The notes beneath the pieces were generated by a model. It did not search any database. It had not been told where the DNA came from and saw nothing but the letters and a program-made list of their open reading frames with translations. DNA of 64,000 nucleotides from JAGVPT01 sp963772165 (GTDB lineage Bacteria > Bacteroidota > Ignavibacteria > UBA10030 > UBA8401): positions 1 to 64,000 of the forward strand of contig CAVYWA010000016.1 of assembly GCA_963772165.1 (NCBI GenBank). Direction: 5' to 3'. A program made the translations under genes and the position numbers. Positions 1-7,588 of the stretch are shown here, piece by piece (position 1 is the stretch's first letter; every line of letters starts with the position of its first letter).

Positions 1-2
1 TT

Positions 3-221
3 CTCGTCAAGCGAACTATTCAGCACAAGGAGAAGTTGGTACCCGGTTTCACCAGGCGCTATAATGTTGACAAACTTGTCTACTTTGAATTTTATGCAGA
101 CATACGTGATGCCATCGCGCGCGAGAAACAGATCAAGGCCGGATCGAGGAAAAAGAAGATTGAGTTGATTGAATCGATGAATCCGGAGTGGAAGGATTTG
201 TTCGATGATATTGGAGGATAG
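3..221 (+). CDS. GIY-YIG nuclease family protein, C-terminal part (truncated by window edge)
   Basis: The reading frame is open from the first bases of the window, so only the C-terminal ~72 residues are present. The tract LVPGFTRRYNVDKLVYFE followed by REKQIKAGSRKKKIELIE and a closing NPEWKDL is the typical second half of the small single-domain YhbQ-type GIY-YIG proteins (about 80-100 aa). These are putative DNA nucleases of unclear cellular role. The catalytic GIY...YIG half lies upstream of the window and cannot be checked. Immediately downstream are palindromic repeats with GTCATT/AATGAC ends. The family call is secure from the C-terminal signature; activity is unknown. Confidence 0.85.
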   Translation, partial: LVKRTIQHKEKLVPGFTRRYNVDKLVYFEFYADIRDAIAREKQIKAGSRKKKIELIESMNPEWKDLFDDIGG

Positions 222-231
222 AGTTTGAACG

Positions 232-457
232 GTGGAGATTGCTTCGGTCGCTGCGCTCCCTCGAAATGACAATGTTTTTTAAGAGACACAAAAGGGGTAA
301 TGTCATTGCGAGGATCCCGACGTTCTTCGTCGGGAGACGAAGCAATCCTTCTTGTTTCTAGAGGAGATTGCTTCGCCCCGATAAAAAACATCGGGGCTCG
401 CAATGACATTCTTCTTTTTTGTAATACACAACAGTAATGTCATTGCGGGTGAAGCGG
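232..457. repeat. Cluster of REP-like palindromic units with GTCATTGCGAG / CTCGCAATGAC ends
   Basis: Four units occur in alternating orientation: about 233-272, 299-350, 361-409 and 436-457. Each has a GATTGCTTCG arm and a GTCATTGCGAG arm around a variable hairpin, for example CCCGACG..CGTCGGG and CCCCGAT..ATCGGGG. They are non-coding interspersed repeats. A related, more degenerate copy is near 27410-27480. They sit directly behind the GIY-YIG gene. Confidence 0.75.
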
Positions 458-609
458 TACATCACACTCTAATCGCAACTTTTTTTGACTTCTCTTATCT
501 AAAATTGCTCTTCCTGACCTGTATTTCACACGCCGAGAAATTTTTTTAATAATTCATTGAATATCGGCGATAGTTTTTATTATATTAGATTCTGCGGTTT
601 GGGGGGGAG

Positions 610-696
610 TAAGAGATAAGAAATAAGAGATAAGATCAACGACTACGGGCCACGGACTCAGGACCACGAACTCAGGACTACGAACAACGGACTCAA
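610..696 (+). repeat. Period-7 array: TAAGAGA block followed by GGACTAC block
   Basis: Positions 610-636 are heptamers of TAAGAGA type. From 641 to 696 the heptamer changes to GACTACG/GACTCAG/GACCACG variants, still at strict spacing of 7. The array ends a few bases before the ATG of the aminotransferase at 701, and no Shine-Dalgarno sequence is visible between them. The rest of the gap 458-609 is AT-rich and holds nothing recognisable. Confidence 0.85.
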
Positions 697-700
697 ACAG

Positions 701-1831
701 ATGACAATACCCTTTCTCGACCTTAAACTTCAGTATCAATCCATTAAACCCGAAATCGATGCAGCAATACAGCAAGTCATAGATAATTCGGCATTTATCT
801 TAGGGAAAGCAGTTTCCGATTTTGAAAAGGGGTTTGCGAACGCTCACAGCGTTAAACATTGTATTGGCGTAAGTTCTGGAACCGATGCAAACCATTTGGC
901 ATTGTGGTCGCTGGGTGTAGGCCCCGGGGACGAGGTTATTATTCCTGCGAATACTTTTGTTGCCACAGCTTGGGGCGCTACGTTGTGCGGTGCTAAGCCT
1001 GTTCTTGTCGATTGTGAACCCGACGGCTATACGATAGACGCTGCGAAAGTTGAGAAAGCGATAACGAGAAAGACCAGGGCCATTGTTCCGGTGCATCTTT
1101 ATGGGCAATCGGCGGACCTCGACCCGCTGGCAGAAATCGCGAAAAAGCATAAGCTCTTTCTTGTCGAGGATGCGGCACAGGCCCACCTGGCGCAATACAA
1201 AGGGAAAATGGTTGGCGGGCTAAGTGAGGTGGCTTCTTTCAGCTTTTATCCGGGAAAGAATCTCGGAGCGTTCGGAGAAGCGGGGGCGGTGACAGTGAAC
1301 AATGAGCGATTAGCAATCAACATAAAGATGATGCGGGAACATGGGCAGTCGGAAAAGTATCATCACGAAGTCCTCGGGCATAATTATCGGATGGAAGGGA
1401 TCCAAGGGGCGGTTCTCGGTGTCAAGTTGAAATATCTGAACGGGTGGACGGAGAAGCGGCGGGGGGTTGCGTTACGGTATAAGAAATTATTGGGAGACGT
1501 TGAACAGATTGTCCTCCCCAAAGAAATGGCGTATGCGAAGCATGTGTATCATTTGTTTGTCATCAGGGTGAAAGAGAAAAAAGATAAGAGAGAAGAGAAA
1601 AGAAACGGGCTTATGCGGTATTTAAATGAACACGGGGTCGCAACGGGTTTGCATTATCCGCTGCCGCTTCATTTGCAGAATTGTTTTAAAAATCTAGGAT
1701 ATAAAAGGGGAGATTTTCCCGTATCGGAAGAGCTATCAGAAGCGGGGCTTTCGCTGCCGATGTTTCCGGAAATGTCTAATGAACAGATAGAGTACGTGTG
1801 CGGGGTGGTGCGGGAGTTTTGTGAGAGGTAA
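701..1831 (+). CDS. DegT/DnrJ/EryC1/StrS family PLP-dependent sugar aminotransferase (WlbC/WbpE-like)
   Basis: This 376-aa enzyme would transfer an amino group to a nucleotide-linked keto-sugar. The N-terminus IPFLDLKLQY, the glycine-rich SSGTDANHLAL, the VEDAAQAH segment with the PLP-binding Asp157, and FYPGKNLGA with the Schiff-base Lys186 are all intact. Length is normal for the family. Together with the Gfo/Idh dehydrogenase at 4242 and the hexapeptide acetyltransferase at 5375 it fits the three-step route to UDP-2,3-diacetamido-2,3-dideoxyglucuronate; that assignment is inferred from context. Residues about 291-302 are an odd Lys/Glu/Arg run (KEKKDKREEKRNG) encoded by a period-7 purine repeat. 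The stop codon TAA is the first base triplet of the following heptamer array. Confidence 0.88.
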   Translation: MTIPFLDLKLQYQSIKPEIDAAIQQVIDNSAFILGKAVSDFEKGFANAHSVKHCIGVSSGTDANHLALWSLGVGPGDEVIIPANTFVATAWGATLCGAKPVLVDCEPDGYTIDAAKVEKAITRKTRAIVPVHLYGQSADLDPLAEIAKKHKLFLVEDAAQAHLAQYKGKMVGGLSEVASFSFYPGKNLGAFGEAGAVTVNNERLAINIKMMREHGQSEKYHHEVLGHNYRMEGIQGAVLGVKLKYLNGWTEKRRGVALRYKKLLGDVEQIVLPKEMAYAKHVYHLFVIRVKEKKDKREEKRNGLMRYLNEHGVATGLHYPLPLHLQNCFKNLGYKRGDFPVSEELSEAGLSLPMFPEMSNEQIEYVCGVVREFCER

Positions 1832-1994
1832 GAGATAAGAGATAAGAGATAAGAGATAAGAAGAAACTTGGGGAGTTGAGAGATAAGAAAATAAGATATA
1901 AGAGATAAGAGATAAGAAGAGACTTGGGAGTTAAGAGATAAGAAAGAGTTGCAACAAATCTTTTCTTATACTTATCTCTTATTTCTTATCTCTC
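1829..1994. repeat. Convergent period-7 arrays (TAAGAGA forward, then TCTCTTA reverse)
   Basis: The forward array starts at the stop codon of the aminotransferase gene and runs, with a few interruptions, to about 1950. A reverse-complement array (CTTATCTCTTATTTC type) covers about 1963-1993. Forward and reverse halves can pair into a long imperfect hairpin. A purine-rich AAAGGGGGG ribosome site for the next gene follows directly. Confidence 0.85.
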
Positions 1995-2013
1995 TAACAA
2001 AGGGGGGTGTTTC

Positions 2014-3500
2014 ATGGTAGCATATTCGTTGTCAATCCAGCTAATCGATTCTCACAAAGTGAAGTATTCCGGCTATAAAATTATCCTCGGCATTTGCGAT
2101 TTCATCCTCGTGCGGCTCTCCTTTTCGGCGGCGCTGCAGTTCCGGGGAATAGCACTCGTGCGCTCAGGGCAGTGGGAAGCATACATCCTGTCGCCGGAAT
2201 TCTATTTTTTCTTCCTCTATGCTTTTATCGTCGTCCTGATTTTTCAATACAACAATCTTTACAAGATCAATATCGTTCTTACGCGCTCCCGCCAGATCGT
2301 TCTCATCTATATCTCTTTCTTCTATTCCATTATCGGCCTGGCGGTCATGGCATTCTTCGTCCATTCGCACTGGATCGTCGATAGCCGGCTCGCCGTCGCC
2401 TATTTTGGCGTGATAGGGATCTGCACGATTACGATTTACCGGCTCTTTATCTTCACCCCTCTCTTCATGTTCCTGAAACGAAATCTCCTTAGGCGGAAGA
2501 ATCTTCTTATCGTCGGCGCGAACATGGCCGCCAAGACGTTTGCGATTCAGATCGAACTCGACAATATCTACGGGTTCAAGCTTGCGGGTTTCGTGGAAGA
2601 CGGGATACCGGTGGGGACGAAGGTCTTCGAGGGCTTCAAAATTTTGGGGAACGTTTCAGACATTCCCGCAATCGTCGAGCGCGATGCGATCGATGAGATC
2701 ATCGTTACGGTCTCGGAGGTAGAGCACGAGGAGCTTTTCGGATTATCGATGTGTGCAAACAAACGAAGGCGGCGGTGCGGGTCACCTCATCGCTGTTCGA
2801 CGTCATTCACAGAAAGGTTTTTTCGGAATCGTATTTCAATATCCCCGTGGCGAGCCTTGCCGCCCCCAATGAAATTCCGGGGATACTTTTCTTCAAGAGG
2901 GTCTTCGATATCGTTGTTGCGGGCATCGGAATTCTTGTGCTCTCAATTCCGCTTTTCATCATCACGGTGCTGGTCAAGCTTTCTTCCGACGGCCCGATAT
3001 TCTACAAGCAAGTCCGCGTCGGTAAAGATGGCAGGAAATTTGACTTCTACAAATTTCGTTCGATGTATCTGGGGAGCGACCAGGATAACGACCGCATCGA
3101 ACGAGCCCAGGAGTTTATCAAAAGAGGGCATGGGAACGGCAATGGCTCCGTAAAAGTCGTCAATGAAAGGATGGTCACTCCCATCGGCCGTTTCCTGAGA
3201 AAGACAAGCCTCGACGAGCTCCCGCAGTTTTTCAATGTCCTGAAGGGAGACATGAGCCTCGTGGGGCCGCGGCCATGCCTTCCGTACGAATACGACGCGT
3301 ACGACGACTGGCATAAGCGCCGGCTTTCCGTCCTTCCCGGATGTACAGGTTTATGGCAAGTCTCAAGCCGTTCCGAAGTCGGCTTTAACGATATGGTTCT
3401 GCTGGATCTTTACTATATCGATAATTTGTCGCCGTGGCTGGACATGCAGTTGATTTTGAAGACAATTCCCGTTATGGTATTCGGTAGAGGTGGGAAGTAA
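2014..3500 (+). CDS. Undecaprenyl-phosphate sugar phosphotransferase (WcaJ/WbaP-like), frameshifted
   Basis: An initiating glycosyltransferase that would load the first sugar-1-phosphate onto undecaprenyl phosphate at the inner membrane. The N-terminal part (2014 to ~2738) has about five membrane segments and a Rossmann-like domain starting LLIVGANMAAKTF. The C-terminal part (frame of 2751-3500) carries the bacterial sugar-transferase domain with FKRVFDIV, YKFRSMY, SLVGPRPCLPYEY and PGCTGLWQVSSRS. The two halves join without a gap if one base is added near 2737-2741 (expected F-R-I-I-D-V-C-K), so one base appears lost. Combined length (~495 aa) is normal. A strong ribosome site (AAAGGGGGG) precedes ATG 2014. 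Heads the sugar cluster assembly step; the exact sugar is unknown. Confidence 0.85.
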
Positions 3501-3595
3501 AGAGATAAGAAGTAAGAAATAAGAGATAAGAAATAAGAGAAAAAATTCGTATTCGAGCATTCTCTTAACCAATTCTTCTCTCTTATCTCTTAAAA
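3498..3595. repeat. Convergent period-7 arrays after the sugar transferase
   Basis: Forward TAAGAGA/TAAGAAA heptamers run 3498-3541 and begin at the stop codon of the preceding gene. Reverse heptamers (CTTATCTCTTA) cover about 3578-3594, and AAAAAAGGAAGG follows directly as a ribosome site for the small frame at 3605. Confidence 0.8.
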
Positions 3596-3604
3596 AAGGA
3601 AGGT

Positions 3605-3667
3605 ATGGGGAAAAAGTATGCATCTGATCCGGTTATGGTACTCGGGCTGAGGGAAATAAAGAGATAA
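3605..3667 (+). CDS. 20-codon open frame cut short by a heptamer array
   Basis: A good Shine-Dalgarno (AAGGAAGG) precedes ATG 3605. The frame reads MGKKYASDPVMVLGLREIKR and stops at a TAA that belongs to the next TAAGAGA array. I recognise no family. It may be the 5' remnant of a gene whose remainder was replaced or interrupted by the repeat, or it may not be a gene. The first residues resemble the start of the four-helix-bundle protein at 3775 (MGKEYAFN), which could be chance. Confidence 0.3.
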   Translation: MGKKYASDPVMVLGLREIKR

Positions 3668-3764
3668 GAAGTAAGAAGTAAGAGACAAGAGAGAAGAATT
3701 ATCTAAAAAGAGTGCTTGTTTACTATTCTTATCTCTTATTTCTTATCTCTTATCTCTAAAAAAG
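3658..3764. repeat. Convergent period-7 arrays upstream of the four-helix-bundle gene
   Basis: Forward heptamers (AGAGATAAGAAGTAAG type) run 3658-3700 and reverse heptamers (CTTATCTCTTATTTC type) 3724-3764. Between them is a ~23-base AT-rich loop. The sequence AAAAAAGGGGAG that follows serves as ribosome site for ATG 3775. Confidence 0.85.
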
Positions 3765-3774
3765 GGGAGAATAT

Positions 3775-4140
3775 ATGGGGAAGGAATACGCTTTTAATTT
3801 ATCACAAAGGTTGCTGAAGTTTTCAGTGGAAGTGATTAGATTTTTGGGGAAGATCAAGGGGAAAAGAGAACTGGATGTGGTAAGATATCAGCTATCGAAA
3901 TCGGCAACGTCAATCGGCGCCAATTACGAAGAGTCACAAAGCACCACGAAGAACGAATTCCCTGCAAAAATTCGAATATGCGTCCGGGAAGCCCTCGAAA
4001 CAGCGTATTGGCTTCGGGTCATTCGATCCCTGAATATCACTGATCGCCCGGATGTAGACAGGCTTCTTGGCGAGGACATCGAAATCGTCAAAATACTCAA
4101 AAGCATCTTGCGTAAGACATCCATCCCAAGTAACTTCTAG
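3775..4140 (+). CDS. Four-helix-bundle protein of the 23S rRNA intervening-sequence (S23) family
   Basis: A 121-aa, largely helical protein. The core KGKRELDVVRYQLSKSATSIGANYEES and the later REALETAYWLRVI segment are the standard signatures of this family (TIGR02436/PF05635 type). Members were first noticed inside 23S rRNA intervening sequences and are related to Avd, the accessory protein of diversity-generating retroelements; their general role is not settled. Here the gene is embedded in a sugar-biosynthesis cluster with which it has no obvious link. It is bordered by convergent period-7 arrays upstream and a reverse array downstream (4163-4203), as is the second family member at 51088. 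No reverse transcriptase or rRNA gene is nearby. Confidence 0.88.
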   Translation: MGKEYAFNLSQRLLKFSVEVIRFLGKIKGKRELDVVRYQLSKSATSIGANYEESQSTTKNEFPAKIRICVREALETAYWLRVIRSLNITDRPDVDRLLGEDIEIVKILKSILRKTSIPSNF

Positions 4141-4162
4141 TCTGGGAGAAAAATAGACGGAT

Positions 4163-4203
4163 TTTATTATTTCTTATCTCTTATATCTTATCTCTTTTCT
4201 CTA
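4163..4203 (-). repeat. Reverse period-7 array downstream of the four-helix-bundle gene
   Basis: TTCTTATCTCTTATATCTTATCTC heptamers, i.e. the TAAGAGA family in reverse orientation. This array and the forward array at 3658 are inverted relative to each other around the gene at 3775. (Only the consensus is meant here; the array is degenerate.). Confidence 0.8.
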
Positions 4204-4241
4204 TAATAGATCGGTAAAATGGTTTCTTAAGGACAATAGAT

Positions 4242-5244
4242 ATGAAAATAGGCATTATCGGCCTCGGCTACTGGGGCCCGAATATGGTGAGAAATTTATT
4301 GAAGAACCACAACGTGGCCTCGGTGGTCTGCTGCGATCTCAACCCAAAGCGGCTGGAGTCGATAAAACAGCAATTCTCCTGCGGTCGAAACGGTGACGGA
4401 CTACAAAGCAATACTGAAGAATCCCTCGGTCGTCGCCGTCGCTATCGTGACGCCGGTTTCGACGCATTTTAAGCTGGCGAAAGAAGCGCTCGAGGCGGGC
4501 AAGCATGTGCTGGTGGAGAAGCCGATGACCGATTCTGTGCTCGACGCTCAAGTTCTTATCGACCTCGCGGCGCAGAAGAAACTGACATTGATGGTCGACC
4601 ACACGTTCATCTATACCGGTGCGGTGAGAAAAATAAAGGAGTTGGTCCAGCAGGGAGAGCTTGGAGATATTTTCTATTTCGATTCGGTGCGCGTGAACCT
4701 CGGGTTGTTCCAGCACGATATAAACGTCCTGTGGGACCTTGCGCCCCACGATATTTCGGTGATGGACTATATCGTGCGGCAAAAGCCCGTCTCCGTCGCA
4801 GCGGTGGGCTCGAGCCACTTCAATACGATTGAAGACATGGCATACGTGACCGTGAACTTCGAAAAGAATCTCATCGCTCACTTCCATGTGAACTGGCTCT
4901 CTCCCGTTAAAGTGCGAAAAATCCTCCTCGGCGGCAGCAAGAAAATGATCGTCTACGACGATATGGAACCGAGCGAAAAGGTAAAAGTCTATAATAAAGG
5001 GGTCGACGTTCAATCGGAAGAAATGGTCCACCGGCTTCTTGTGCAATACCGCCTGGGCGATATGTATGCGCCGCAGCTCGACCAGAGTGAAGCGCTGATG
5101 CTCATGTGCTCCGATTTTATCGACAGTATCATCAGCGACAAAGTGCCGGAGAGCGACGGAGTTGCTGGGTTCAACGTCGTGCGTATTTTGGATGCAGGCC
5201 AGCGGTCGTTAAAAAATGGCGGGACGTTGGTGAAGATCGAGTAA
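4242..5244 (+). CDS. Gfo/Idh/MocA family nucleotide-sugar dehydrogenase (WlbA/WbpB-like), frameshifted
   Basis: NAD-dependent oxidoreductase probably acting on a UDP-sugar. The first frame (4242 to ~4375) begins MKIGIIGLGYWGPN with the dinucleotide-binding glycines. The second frame (from ~4377, ORF 4393-5244) continues VTDYKAILKN, then GKHVLVEKPMT with the family catalytic lysine, and WDLAPHDISVMDYI with the conserved His. The halves join smoothly at QQF/PAVETV if one base near 4374-4378 is removed. Joined length (~333 aa) is normal. The partner genes at 701 and 5375 support a role in 2,3-diacetamido uronate synthesis. A plain SD (AAGGAC) precedes the ATG. The indel may be a sequencing error. 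Confidence 0.85.
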
Positions 5245-5363
5245 GATATATTAAGAGAGAAGAGATAAGATATAAGAGATAAGATATAAGAGATAAGATA
5301 AATAAGACTCAGGACTACGGACTCAGGACCACGGACTACGGACTACGGACTACGAACCAAACA
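5243..5363 (+). repeat. Period-7 array: TAAGAGA block followed by GGACTAC block
   Basis: Starts at the stop codon of the dehydrogenase gene (GAGTAAGATAT) and continues with TAAGAGA heptamers to ~5302. From 5304 come at least seven in-phase GACTACG/GACTCAG heptamers to ~5357. The block order is the same as at 610-696. The acetyltransferase ATG follows at 5375 without a recognisable Shine-Dalgarno sequence. Confidence 0.85.
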
Positions 5364-5374
5364 TCCCCCCAACA

Positions 5375-5845
5375 ATGGAATTGAAAAAAATATCCTCCGA
5401 CGTAAAGCTTGGCAAGAATGTCACGATTCATGATTTCACCAATTTGTACGGTTGCGAGATTGGGGACAATTCGAAGGTAGGGGCGTTTGTCGAAATTCAG
5501 AAAAACGTGAAGGTTGGAAAAAACGTTAAGGTCTCAACTCACACGTTCATTTGCGAGGGCGTGACGATTGAGGATAATGTTTTCATCGGGCATAATGTTT
5601 CGTTCATTAACGATAAATATCCCCGCTCCACGAACGAAAAAGGGGAGCTGCAAACGGATAAAGATTGGAAGGTCGTGCCGACGCTTGTAAAGAAAGGGGC
5701 GTCTATCGGAACAAGCTCCACGATTCTCTGCGGCGTCACGATCGGTGAAAATGCAATTGTCGGTGCGGGCTCTGTTGTTACGAAAGATGTTTCCCCCGGT
5801 GCTATTGCGGTGGGTGTCCCTGCCAGAGTAAGAATGAAGAGATAA
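5375..5845 (+). CDS. Left-handed beta-helix N-acetyltransferase (WlbB/WbpD-like)
   Basis: A 156-aa hexapeptide-repeat acyltransferase. Repeats such as VKLGKNV, CEIGDNS, VKVGKNV, VTIEDNV and VTIGENA build the left-handed beta helix, and the segment FINDKYPRSTNEKG is the loop seen in UDP-2-acetamido-3-amino-2,3-dideoxyglucuronate N-acetyltransferases. It would use acetyl-CoA to acetylate the 3-amino group made by the aminotransferase at 701. The substrate is inferred from the neighbours. The stop codon TAA is part of the next heptamer array (AAGAGATAAGATAT). Confidence 0.87.
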   Translation: MELKKISSDVKLGKNVTIHDFTNLYGCEIGDNSKVGAFVEIQKNVKVGKNVKVSTHTFICEGVTIEDNVFIGHNVSFINDKYPRSTNEKGELQTDKDWKVVPTLVKKGASIGTSSTILCGVTIGENAIVGAGSVVTKDVSPGAIAVGVPARVRMKR

Positions 5846-5957
5846 GATATAAGAGATAAGAGATAAGAGATAAAAGGCGATTATTCCCTTGCATCGTTTT
5901 TTCTTATCTCTTATCTCTTATATCTTATTTCTTATTTCTTATCTCTCATCTCTTACT
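5838..5957. repeat. Convergent period-7 arrays between convergent genes
   Basis: Forward TAAGAGA heptamers run from the acetyltransferase stop to ~5873 and reverse TCTCTTA heptamers from 5900 to 5955. The reverse half abuts the stop codon of the minus-strand lipoprotein gene. A paired hairpin here could act as a shared terminator for both genes; no experimental support is visible. Confidence 0.82.
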
Positions 5958-6410
5958 AAACAACCGCACCAATACTCGACCGCTTATAGATAAACGTCGC
6001 CTCTGATGCGCCGTTCAAAGGGACAAGGAGTGTCAGCGTCAGCGTGTTCCCGTTATCCGCGAAAGAATACGTTCCCGTTGTGATGTACGTGGAATCGACA
6101 GCTTGAGATTTGTACACTCCCTTGATTGCAATAATTCCGTTTTTTGCCGACTCAATCGTAAAAGTTAATGACCCCGTTAGGGTATCCTGCGGCGGTGCGT
6201 ATTCGAGTTTGCCCCCGGCCACATCAAGGTTCTTCATCGTTCCGTCAGTAACGATCTCGAATCCAACAGAATCGGACGCTGTTATACCACACGCCTAACA
6301 AGCGCGGGGTCGACCGCCGGCGGCTCTACGGGATTATTTTTTTTGCAGCCGGAGAGCGCTATAAAAGCTGCTGCGAGGAGAAAGCAAAGGGAGACTGAAA
6401 TACGGGACAT
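5956..6410 (-). CDS. Small lipocalin-like lipoprotein, frameshifted
   Basis: On the minus strand an ATG at 6410 opens a lipoprotein signal ending LSGCKKNN, with Cys at the expected lipobox position. The frame breaks near 6296 and again near 6275. After removing one base at each site the protein reads LVGVWYNSVDSVGFEIV and then continues into the 5956-6237 frame (DGTMKNLDVAGGKLEY...GTYSFADNGNTLTLTL). This is the pattern of a ~145-aa lipocalin-like beta-barrel of the Bacteroidota lipoprotein type. Function unknown. It may be a true pseudogene, but the easy repair suggests sequencing indels. Confidence 0.6.
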
Positions 6411-6416
6411 TGTAAG

Positions 6417-6456
6417 TTAAGAGATAAGAGATAAGATATAAGAGAAAAGAGAGAAG
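6417..6456 (+). repeat. Period-7 array, TAAGAGA family
   Basis: TTAAGAGATAAGAGATAAG-type heptamers in the ~85-base gap between two minus-strand genes. Confidence 0.75.
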
Positions 6457-6495
6457 AGTTTGCTCTCCAGGTGATTGTTAATTTTTAACTTTTAA

Positions 6496-7588
6496 TTATT
6501 TTTGCAGAATCATTTTTTTCGTTTGGACCGTGCCTCCGGCCGACAGCCGATAAAAGTAGACGCCGCTCGACAAGGAGCGGGCATTGAACGTAATGTCGTA
6601 CGATCCTGCGGGCAATGTGTTGTTCACTAAGGTTGCCACTTCCTGCCCTAAGACGTCATAGACCTTTAGTGACACAAATCGTGACATCGGCAATCGAAAA
6701 TCGCAAATCTGTCGTGGGGTTGAACGGGTTCGGGAAATTTTGTTCGAGCGTAAATTCGCGAGGCGTGTTTTGGCGGATCGGGACGGAAGTGATTGAGGCC
6801 GATTCCAATACGCGGACAAACCCGGGTAGCTGCGTCGTTGCAACTTGGTAGCTGGGGTCGTTGTTCAACGGGTAATACGTCGAAGGTTGAATCTCCTTCA
6901 CGAGCCATGTACTCTTTGCGACGAACATCGTGTCGGCTAATTTGAAAAGCGGCACCTCGATTGGGAAGGGAGGGATGCTTTTTGGAACGTTGACGTTCAA
7001 TGCGATCTGAAAAGGAGTCGTCACGAATATCCCCGCAGGAACGGTGATCGAGGTATCCGGGAGTCGTGTTGTCGTTACATAAATGACGAGGGTCAAAGGG
7101 TGTCCCTGGAACGTCACGGTTTTGTTTTTAAGGTAAAGCAGGGTGTCGATCACTCCCGGCGTCGATGCGAAATTCATGTACGGATACCAATTCAGATAAT
7201 CCCACACAAAACTAAGGCCCAGCGAATCGACCGGAAGCATCGAGGTAATGCGGGGATATCCCGTTACGAACTCGGAGATCGTAGAATTCTGAACGTTCAC
7301 GAATGTGGTGTCGAACGGCGGCTTGCCGCCGCTGAGAAGGAGAAATGCTGTTGTATCGTTGACTGGCTCCGTGGCTCCAAGGCTGTCCGAAACGACAGTC
7401 TTCGAACTCGTGATCGGATCCTGGAGCGTGTCGAGTGTAAACCGCTGGTAATTCCAGGTATTGCTCAATTTTGATGGAAAATAGTCGCCGGCATTTTGCG
7501 CCGCTGCAAACGAAAGGCAAACTGGCGCTAAAAGCACAATGCCCTTAAAGCTCTTCCATTGAAACCATTTTTTCCGGATGTCGTTCAT
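6496..7588 (-). CDS. Secreted protein with T9SS type A sorting domain, frameshifted near the C-terminus
   Basis: Starts at 7588 with a basic N-terminus and a hydrophobic signal sequence (FKGIVLLAPVCLSFAAAQ). The body (~residues 30-260) is beta-rich and I do not recognise its family. The tail has the type IX secretion motif NFPNPFNPTTDLRFSIAD at ~residue 287. The frame then breaks near 6685 and resumes as RFVSLKVYDVLGQEV...YFYRLSAGG...KKMILQK, the normal end of the sorting domain, so one extra base is present. Likely exported across the outer membrane and surface-attached or released. Role unknown. Confidence 0.75.

Noticed and set aside
610..5957. CRISPR array
   Set aside because: The repeats are 7 bases and contiguous, with no unique spacers, and no cas genes are present. 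REP units at 58.9-59.9 kb have variable spacing and are palindromic, and belong to the RAYT.
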